A stretch of DNA of 64,000 bases from Streptomyces sp. NBC_00708 (GTDB taxonomy: Bacteria; Actinomycetota; Actinomycetes; Streptomycetales; Streptomycetaceae), in contig CP108997.1 of the NCBI GenBank assembly GCA_036226585.1, positions 5,952,001 through 6,016,000 of the forward strand. The letters are read 5' to 3'. Both the position numbers and the translations under genes were made by a program. The notes under the pieces were generated by a model. It was given only the letters and a program-made list of their open reading frames with translations. It was not told the DNA's origin and made no database searches. Below are positions 58,224 to 64,000 of this stretch, piece after piece; the first letter of the stretch is position 1, and each line of letters begins with the position of its first letter.

Positions 58224-58250
58224 ATGTGACATGTGCCATTGTACTGACGG
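58224..58250 (+). promoter_or_regulatory. GntR operator-like motif upstream of the collagenase gene
   Basis: ATGTGCCATTGTACTGACG (58231-58249) matches the operator at the hydroxyproline operon in 16 of 19 positions. An extra ATGTGACAT half lies directly upstream (58224-58232). The collagenase start is 133 nt further on. The rest of 58152-58382 holds only the collagenase leader. Confidence 0.6.
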
Positions 58251-58382
58251 TCGCGCTTGAGGTCGTGTCCATGTCATTCCGTGACGGCTCCGGTCGTCCG
58301 CCATCCCCGCCCGGCCTCACCCCGCGCCATCCCCCACGGCCGCGCAGCGTCGCGCGGTCACCACACCGCTGGGAGGCGGCAC

Positions 58383-60737
58383 GTGAAGAAACGAACGGTC
58401 CGACAGAGATTCACCGGACTCTCCACCGCGGCCCTGGCGGCCTGCCTGGGCATCGGCCTGCTCACCACCCCGGCACGGGCCGCCGAGCCCCGGCCCGCCG
58501 CCCCTGCCGCGACCGCCGCCGCGCACCGATCGGGCGCCCCGGCGTCGCCCGAGCCCGGCGGCCCCGCCGCGCAGGCCCTCACCGCGCCCGCACAGGACCC
58601 CGCCCACCTGGGCGACACGGCCCGCGACCCCGCCGACCGGGCCCCGGTCAGCGCATCCGACGACGCACTGCGGCGTGACTACGACGACCCGCGTGCCACC
58701 CGGCCGAGCCACCCGGCCCCCTCCATGAAGGCCAAGGCCCGCGCACGGGCGGCGGCATGCTCCGTGAGCGACTTCACCAGCCGCACCGGCAGCGCCCTCG
58801 TCCAGCAGATCAAGTCGTCCACCACCGACTGCGTCAACACGCTCTTCTCGGTCAAGGGCAACGACGGCTACCTCGCCTTCCGCGAGGCCCAGATGGTCAC
58901 CGTCGCCGACGCCCTGCGCGACGGATCGGCCGCCTACCCCGGCGACAGCAGCACCGGCATGCCGCAACTGGTGCTCTATCTGCGCGCCGGGTACTACGTG
59001 CAGTACTACGACCCCGGCACCGTCGGCCCGTACGGAAGCGCCCTGCGCACCGCCATCCAGGGCGGCCTGGACGCCTTCTTCGCCTCCGCGCACTCCCGTG
59101 ACGTCACCGACGCCAACGGCGAGACGCTGGCCGAGGCCGTGACCCTCATCGACAGCGCCGAGCAGAACGCCCGCTATCTGTACGTGGTCAAGCGGCTGCT
59201 GGCGGGCTACAACTCCTCGTACAACAGCTCCTGGTACATGCTCAACGCGGTCAACAACGTGTACACCGTGACGTTCCGGGGACACCAGCTGCCCGCGTTC
59301 GTCAGCGCCGTCGAGGCCGACCCGAGCCTGCTCGACGCGCTGGCCGGCTTCGCCCGCGACCACCTGGACCTGCTGGGCACCGACCAGTCGTACCTGGCCT
59401 CCAACGCGGGCCGTGAGCTGGCGCGCTTCCTCCAGGAGGACACGCTGCGCCCCAAGGCGAAGCCGCTGGTCATCGACCTCCTCGGCCGCAGCTCCCTCAC
59501 CGGGCCGACCGCGCCGCTGTGGGTCGGCCTCGCCGAGATGGCCGACTATTACGACAACGCCAACTGCTCCGCGTACGGCACCTGCGACCTGGCCGCGCGC
59601 CTGAAGAGCGCCGTCCTGCCGGTCTCGTACACCTGCAGCGACAGCATCCGCATCCTCGCCCAGCAGATGTCTTCCACCGACCTGACGAAGGCCTGCACCA
59701 GCCTGCGCGGCCAGGACGCCTACTTCCACCAGGTGGCCCGGGACAACGGGCCCGTCGCCGGCGACCGCAACACCACCATCGAGGTGGTCGTCTTCGACTC
59801 CAGCACCGACTACCAGACCTACGCCGGAGCCATCTACGGCATCGACACCAACAACGGCGGGATGTACCTGGAGGGCGACCCGCCGGCAGCCGGCAACCAG
59901 CCGAGGTTCATCGCCTACGAGGCCGAGTGGGTCCGGCCGGACTTCCAGATCTGGAACCTCAACCACGAGTACACCCACTACCTCGACGGCCGGTTCGACA
60001 TGGCGGGCGACTTCGACGCCGGTGTCACCACCCCGACCGTCTGGTGGATCGAGGGCTTCGCGGAGTACGTCTCCTACTCGTACCGCGACGTCACCTACGA
60101 CGACGCCCTCGCCCAGGCCGCCACGCACACCTACACCCTGCGCACGCTGTTCGACACCACCTACGAGAACGCCGACCAGACCCGCATCTACAACTGGGGC
60201 TACCTCGCCGTCCGTTACATGCTCCAGTCGCACCGGGCCGACATGGACAAGCTGCTGGGCCTCTACCGCGCCGGTGACTGGAACGGCGCCCGCACCCTGC
60301 TCACCTCCACCATCGGCACCCGTTACGACGCCGACTGGAACACCTGGCTCACGGCGTGCGCGGCCGGCAGCTGCGGCACCACGACCAACCCGCCGACCGA
60401 GCCCGCCACCCAGTGCACCGGCACCGACGCCCGCGAACTCGGCCAGGACTGCGCCCGCGACGGACAGCACGCCACCCGGGGCAACTACGCCTATCTGTAC
60501 CTCTACATACCCGCAGGCACCGAGCGGCTGACCATCACCACCAGCGGCGGCACCGGTGACGCCGACCTCTACTACAGCGCCAACGGCTGGGCGACCACCG
60601 GTTCGTACACCGCCAAGGCCACCGGCAGCGGCAACGCGCACACCCTCACGGTCGACCGTCCGGCCGCCGGGGCGCACTACATCAGCCTGTACGGCGTGCA
60701 GGACTTCGGGCAGGTGAGCGTCGCCACCCGCTACTGA
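58383..60737 (+). CDS. Secreted M9-family collagenase
   Basis: This 784-aa zinc protease has a Sec signal (KKRTVRQRF, hydrophobic LSTAALAACLGIGLLTTPARA), a Pro/Ala-rich propeptide-like segment to about residue 120, an M9N activator-like helical domain, and the gluzincin peptidase core with HEYTH at 528-532 and the third zinc ligand Glu557 in WWIEGFAEYV. A C-terminal PPC-type beta domain (LYLYIPAGTERLTITTSGGTGDADLYYS) ends the protein; no PKD domain is seen. GTG 58383 follows GGGAGGCGGCAC. It should degrade native collagen or gelatin outside the cell, releasing Hyp-rich peptides. An operator shared with the hydroxyproline operon links the two. Confidence 0.93.
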   Translation: MKKRTVRQRFTGLSTAALAACLGIGLLTTPARAAEPRPAAPAATAAAHRSGAPASPEPGGPAAQALTAPAQDPAHLGDTARDPADRAPVSASDDALRRDYDDPRATRPSHPAPSMKAKARARAAACSVSDFTSRTGSALVQQIKSSTTDCVNTLFSVKGNDGYLAFREAQMVTVADALRDGSAAYPGDSSTGMPQLVLYLRAGYYVQYYDPGTVGPYGSALRTAIQGGLDAFFASAHSRDVTDANGETLAEAVTLIDSAEQNARYLYVVKRLLAGYNSSYNSSWYMLNAVNNVYTVTFRGHQLPAFVSAVEADPSLLDALAGFARDHLDLLGTDQSYLASNAGRELARFLQEDTLRPKAKPLVIDLLGRSSLTGPTAPLWVGLAEMADYYDNANCSAYGTCDLAARLKSAVLPVSYTCSDSIRILAQQMSSTDLTKACTSLRGQDAYFHQVARDNGPVAGDRNTTIEVVVFDSSTDYQTYAGAIYGIDTNNGGMYLEGDPPAAGNQPRFIAYEAEWVRPDFQIWNLNHEYTHYLDGRFDMAGDFDAGVTTPTVWWIEGFAEYVSYSYRDVTYDDALAQAATHTYTLRTLFDTTYENADQTRIYNWGYLAVRYMLQSHRADMDKLLGLYRAGDWNGARTLLTSTIGTRYDADWNTWLTACAAGSCGTTTNPPTEPATQCTGTDARELGQDCARDGQHATRGNYAYLYLYIPAGTERLTITTSGGTGDADLYYSANGWATTGSYTAKATGSGNAHTLTVDRPAAGAHYISLYGVQDFGQVSVATRY

Positions 60738-60748
60738 CCCGGCCCGCC

Positions 60749-61138
60749 TCAGAGCAGCCTGAGCGTGTCCGGCCCCGACCGGTCCCGGACGATCTCCACC
60801 AGCCGGTCGAAGAGGGTCGGGCCGACCCCCGCAGCCGCCTGCGCACACTCCTCGCGCAGGCGGCCGCGGTTGCTCTCATGGGCGCGGGCGGCCATCCGCT
60901 CCAGGTAGCGGGCGGTCTCCGCGTGCCCCAACGCCCTCGCGGACAGGGTGTGGTCGCGCCACTCGAAGACGAAGTCACCGTCGTCCGGCGTGCCCATCCC
61001 GCCGCTCAGGCAGTCCGCGAAGGAGTCGAGATTCCGGCCGAAGTAGCCACCGGGCCCGTTCACCGCCTCGCCGACCACGGTCCAGAAGCTGTCCGGGCCG
61101 GTGATCCGGGAGCCCTCGATCACATAGGTCACGGTCAT
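60749..61138 (-). CDS. Barstar-family ribonuclease inhibitor
   Basis: This 129-aa protein has the barstar fold signature: VIEGSRITGPDSFWTVVGEAV then GGYFGRNLDSFADCLSGGMG, and the later FEWRDHTLSARAL. Barstar relatives bind and inhibit guanyl-specific RNases in the cytoplasm. ATG 61138. The secreted RNase gene lies 76 nt upstream on the same strand, so this is a likely cognate inhibitor protecting the cell before secretion. Confidence 0.87.
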   Translation of the reverse strand: MTVTYVIEGSRITGPDSFWTVVGEAVNGPGGYFGRNLDSFADCLSGGMGTPDDGDFVFEWRDHTLSARALGHAETARYLERMAARAHESNRGRLREECAQAAAGVGPTLFDRLVEIVRDRSGPDTLRLL

Positions 61139-61214
61139 GGGGCGAGCGTACAAGCCGCCGGACGCGGTGATCCGCGCCGCAGGTGGGGGACTGCGGCGCG
61201 GACCGGGGGAGTGG

Positions 61215-61607
61215 TCAGCAGGCGTGGTCGACGAGGTCGAACGTCTCGTAGTGGTCGGCGGTGTAGTAGTCCTCCTGGCTCTCCTCACCCGTGACGATGC
61301 GCCGCGCGCCGCGCGTCGGGGAGCCGGGGGTGATCACGGTGTACTCGTGGTAGTAGCCCGTGCTCTGCGAGGGCAGCACGCCCTCGCGGTTCTGGAAGAC
61401 CGTGCCGTCCTGGTCGTACGGGAACGGGCCGCCGGAGTCGATGAGATCCAGGGTGTCGTAGGCCTGGGACGGCAGGTCCGAGTAGCAGATGCTGCCGACC
61501 GACGTGGTCGTCGCCGAGGCGGTCGCCGTGACGGGGCCGCCGACGAGGAGAGCGGACAGAAGGGCGGCAGCGCCGCCGAGCGTGGTGATCCGTGGGGGGA
61601 TTCGCAT
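61215..61607 (-). CDS. Secreted guanyl-specific ribonuclease, RNase Sa family
   Basis: This 130-aa precursor has a signal peptide (MRIPPRITTLGG, AALLSALLVGG, cleavage near ASA) and a mature part of about 96 residues very close to RNase Sa: ICYSDLPSQAYDTLDLI, GPFPYDQDGTVFQNREGVLP, YYHEYTVITPG, GARRIVTGE, YYTADHYETFDLVDHAC. The catalytic trio of RNase Sa (Glu54, Arg69, His85) is kept in HEYTV, ARRIV and DHYE, and the two Cys forming the disulfide are present. It cleaves RNA after G. The ATG 61607 has a poor binding site; a TTG 42 nt upstream is an alternative. Confidence 0.95.
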   Translation of the reverse strand: MRIPPRITTLGGAAALLSALLVGGPVTATASATTTSVGSICYSDLPSQAYDTLDLIDSGGPFPYDQDGTVFQNREGVLPSQSTGYYHEYTVITPGSPTRGARRIVTGEESQEDYYTADHYETFDLVDHAC

Positions 61608-61757
61608 GCTCCATGATGACGCGCGTAGACAGCGCCGCGTCAACGCCAAGTAGGGTGAATTCTTCTGGAGTTAACCGTGGAGAGGGAACACCTCCCGCCC
61701 GGGAGGGCGCCGGAGTACCACGGACGTGCGGCGCTCGAATGCCAGTTTGTGGCCCGC

Positions 61758-62348
61758 TCAGGGGCTGACGGAGCGCCAGATGTGGTACGGGACCGTGCGG
61801 ACGGCCTCCTCGATGTCGATGTCCCCCACGGCGAGCCAGCGGCGCGCGATGCTCGTCACCGGCCCCAGGAGCAGCGACTCCAGAACGGGCAACGGCAGCG
61901 CGGCCAGCTCGCCCGACTCCCGGTGGGCGTGCAGCCAGGCCGCGAGCGGGGCGAGCCGGGCCTCCTGGGCGCCCCGCAGCTGCCGGGCGTTGGTGATGGC
62001 CTCGCGGTCGGCGGTGACCGAGTGCATCAGCCGGGCCGCGTCCGGATGCTCCTGGACGAAGCGGAGGTACGCCTCCGTCAGCGCGTGCACCCCGTCGCGC
62101 GCGTCCGGCACCCCCTCCAGGGCCGCGCCCACTTCGCCGAGGAGGCGGCCCAGCCAGGACTGCGCGAGGGCGAGGGCGACGCCCTGGAGGCTGCCGAAGT
62201 GGTGGTAGATGCTGCCCGCGCTCACCCCGCTCGCGGAGGTGATCGCTGCGAGCGTCAGGCCGTCCTCGCCGTGTGCCGCGTACAGCTCCAGGGCGCAGTC
62301 GAGTACCTGGGCGGCCGTGGCCTCGCCGCGCTGCTGCTTCGGACTCAT
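61758..62348 (-). CDS. TetR-family transcriptional regulator
   Basis: This 196-aa protein has a TetR HTH at 12-55 (VLDCALELYAAHGEDGLTLA, ITSASGVSAGSIYHHFGS) and a helical C-terminal domain. ATG 62348. It is divergent from the Ser/Thr kinase gene, with 219 nt between them that include no clear palindrome by eye. Ligand and targets unknown. Confidence 0.9.
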   Translation of the reverse strand: MSPKQQRGEATAAQVLDCALELYAAHGEDGLTLAAITSASGVSAGSIYHHFGSLQGVALALAQSWLGRLLGEVGAALEGVPDARDGVHALTEAYLRFVQEHPDAARLMHSVTADREAITNARQLRGAQEARLAPLAAWLHAHRESGELAALPLPVLESLLLGPVTSIARRWLAVGDIDIEEAVRTVPYHIWRSVSP

Positions 62349-62567
62349 CGGTGCCGCCCCGCTTCCGGAATCAGTGGCTCCTCATGATGCCCGGGAGGGC
62401 ACCGCAGGAGAAGGTTCCGGAAATGTTTCCAGAAGTTGTTCCAATGAGTGCCCACTTTGCTTCACACTGAACGTTCGTCGCGCCAAGTCGCGGCCCTACA
62501 TGGGGATTTAAGGTGGCGGAGGCGGTCCCGGGGACCGCTGTCCGGGACATACGGGGAGCAGTCGCAC

Positions 62568-64000
62568 ATGACCGGCGTGAACAACGACGACCACGCGGAC
62601 AACGAGGACTACCTCGACGGAGGCATCAAACCGCTGACGCCGGCGGACCCGGCGCGCATCGGGCCGTATCTGCTGCTGGGCAGGCTCGGCGCGGGCGGAA
62701 TGGGCCGGGTCTACCTCGCCCGGTCCGAGGGGGGCCGCACGGTCGCGGTCAAGGTGGTGCACGCGGAGCACGTCGCGGACCCGCAGTTCAGAGCACGCTT
62801 CCGCCGCGAGGTCGAGGCGGCCCGGCGCGTCGGCGAGCGCTACACCGCGCCCGTCCTGGACGCCGCGCCGGACGCCGACTCCCCGTGGGTGGCCACGGGC
62901 TACGTCCCCGGGCTCTCCCTGGAACAGGTCGTGCGCGGCCACGGCGCGCTGCGCGCCGCCTCCGTGCGGACGCTCGCCACCGGACTGCTGTACGCGCTGA
63001 AGGACATCCACGCGGCGGGCATCGTCCACCGCGACCTCAAGCCCTCCAACGTGATGCTCACGATGGAGGGCCCCAAGGTCATCGACTTCGGCATCGCCCG
63101 CGCCGTCGGAACCACCGTCGAATCCCTGCTCACCAGCACCGGCATGATGATCGGTACGCCCGGCTTCATGGCCCCGGAGCAGGTGCGCGGGGAGAGCGCG
63201 GTACCGGAGAGCGATGTGTTCACCCTCGGCTGCGTGCTGACGTACGCGGCCACCGGCACGCTCGCGTTCGGCCAGGGGGCGAGCAACCAGCACGCGATCA
63301 TGTACAAGATCGTCGAGGCCGAACCCGACCTCGCGCGCGTCCGGGACGCGGGCCTGAAGGACCTGATCACGCGGCTCCTGGCGAAGCGGATCGAAGACCG
63401 GCCCTCCGTGGACGCACTCCTGGCCGAGCCGGGGCGCGAGGCGGGACCGGTGCCGTCCTCGTGGCTGCCCGCCGCCGTGGTGAGCCACCTGGCGCGTCAG
63501 TCAGCGCAGTTGCTCGACGCGGAGACGGAACCGCTGCGGCAGGAGGAGGACCGTGCGACGGTCGACCTCCGGGCGGCGCCCGAGGTGGCGGCGCTCGTGG
63601 CGGGCGAGAAGACGGCGAAGAAGCCGAAGCGGGAGCGGCGCCGCCCCTGGATGGTCGCCGTACCGCTGGTGGTCGTCCTCGGCGGCGGGGGCGGCGCACT
63701 GGCCGTGCTCCAGCCGTTCGGCCACGACGGCCCCGACGCACACGCGGCGCCGCCGGTCGCCTCGGCGACGGACACGACCCCCGCTCCGGAGCCCTTGGCG
63801 GCCGGCAGCGCGTCCCCCACCGGCACCACGAGCCCGAAGGCATCCCCGAGCAAGAAGAAGAAGGCGGGCGCCGGCAAGGACGGGAAGGACGGCAAGGACG
63901 GGGAGCCGGGCAGGGACGGCCAGGACGCCGGGGACGGGGGCGGCGGCTCGTCCGCCACCGGGGGCTCCTCCGGCGGCGGCTCGTCCACGGGCGGCGGCAG
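62568..64000 (+). CDS. Membrane Ser/Thr protein kinase (PknB/Hanks type), 3' end outside the window
   Basis: The frame is open to the last base; 477 residues are visible. The kinase domain (30-290) has the Gly loop LGRLGAGGMGRVYLA, VAVKVV (catalytic Lys), HRDLKPSN (Asp156), DFGIA (Asp173) and GTPGFMAPEQ. A juxtamembrane region is followed by one helix at about 361-382 (WMVAVPLVVVLGGGGGALAVL) and an outside part rich in Pro/Ser/Thr and Lys, then six Gly-X-Y triplets (436-453) and a Gly/Ser run. No PASTA repeats in the visible part. ATG 62568. It probably senses an external signal; the extracellular part is low-complexity so far. Confidence 0.93.
   Translation, partial: MTGVNNDDHADNEDYLDGGIKPLTPADPARIGPYLLLGRLGAGGMGRVYLARSEGGRTVAVKVVHAEHVADPQFRARFRREVEAARRVGERYTAPVLDAAPDADSPWVATGYVPGLSLEQVVRGHGALRAASVRTLATGLLYALKDIHAAGIVHRDLKPSNVMLTMEGPKVIDFGIARAVGTTVESLLTSTGMMIGTPGFMAPEQVRGESAVPESDVFTLGCVLTYAATGTLAFGQGASNQHAIMYKIVEAEPDLARVRDAGLKDLITRLLAKRIEDRPSVDALLAEPGREAGPVPSSWLPAAVVSHLARQSAQLLDAETEPLRQEEDRATVDLRAAPEVAALVAGEKTAKKPKRERRRPWMVAVPLVVVLGGGGGALAVLQPFGHDGPDAHAAPPVASATDTTPAPEPLAAGSASPTGTTSPKASPSKKKKAGAGKDGKDGKDGEPGRDGQDAGDGGGGSSATGGSSGGGSSTGGG

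Overview
The window is high-GC actinomycete chromosome and almost certainly Streptomyces. It carries a chaplin/rodlin aerial-hyphae cluster, AfsR/SARP regulators, GTG and TTG starts, strongly C/G-ending codons, RNase Sa, and a secreted M9 collagenase. I saw no rRNA, tRNA, insertion sequence or CRISPR array.

Layout. (1) 1-9886: the 3' part of a non-ribosomal peptide synthetase (partial A-T, then C-A-T-C-A-T-TE) followed by a DrrA/DrrB-type exporter. (2) 9904-15481, minus strand: an ABC1/UbiB-family kinase-like protein with a coupled membrane protein, an MMPL transporter and a small secreted cysteine-containing protein. (3) 15723-18587: polyprenyl diphosphate synthase and an acyl-CoA carboxylase beta/epsilon pair. 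(4) 18733-26182: a large AfsR-like regulator, a convergent gene for a secreted 94-aa peptide ending in DDPWT repeats of 12-residue period, a second SARP regulator, an unrecognised 79-aa protein, and a flavin-dependent halogenase-like protein whose two catalytic residues are both replaced. This is the least explained part of the window. (5) 26172-37616: a probable sialic-acid scavenging locus: sialidase, SGNH hydrolase and CE7-like esterase on one strand; a GntR/FadR regulator; and a divergent ABC importer operon ending in a DHDPS/N-acetylneuraminate-lyase family enzyme. One 13-bp motif lies in both control regions. (6) 37711-42011: surface-protein cluster with a long wall-anchored chaplin carrying a Pro/His-rich spacer, one short chaplin, three rodlins and small secreted or cytosolic proteins; sigma-BldN-like promoters precede the rodlins. 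(7) 42152-52256: mostly housekeeping or unassigned genes (RsgA GTPase, Ada-AlkA fusion with an internal deletion, DUF456 protein, LuxR-type regulator, PP2C-like protein, pyruvate oxidase, Imm49-like protein). (8) 52350-60737: a trans-4-hydroxyproline catabolic operon, its GntR regulator and a secreted collagenase. A related 19-bp motif precedes the operon, the regulator and the collagenase, which suggests one collagen-utilisation regulon. (9) 60749-64000: barstar-like inhibitor, RNase Sa-type secreted ribonuclease, TetR regulator and a membrane Ser/Thr kinase that runs off the window.

Two loci (sialoglycan and collagen/hydroxyproline) share a design: secreted depolymerase, catabolic genes and a GntR repressor tied together by a repeated operator. 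Functional calls come from motifs read by eye; operators, promoters and the role of the DDPWT locus are inferences.
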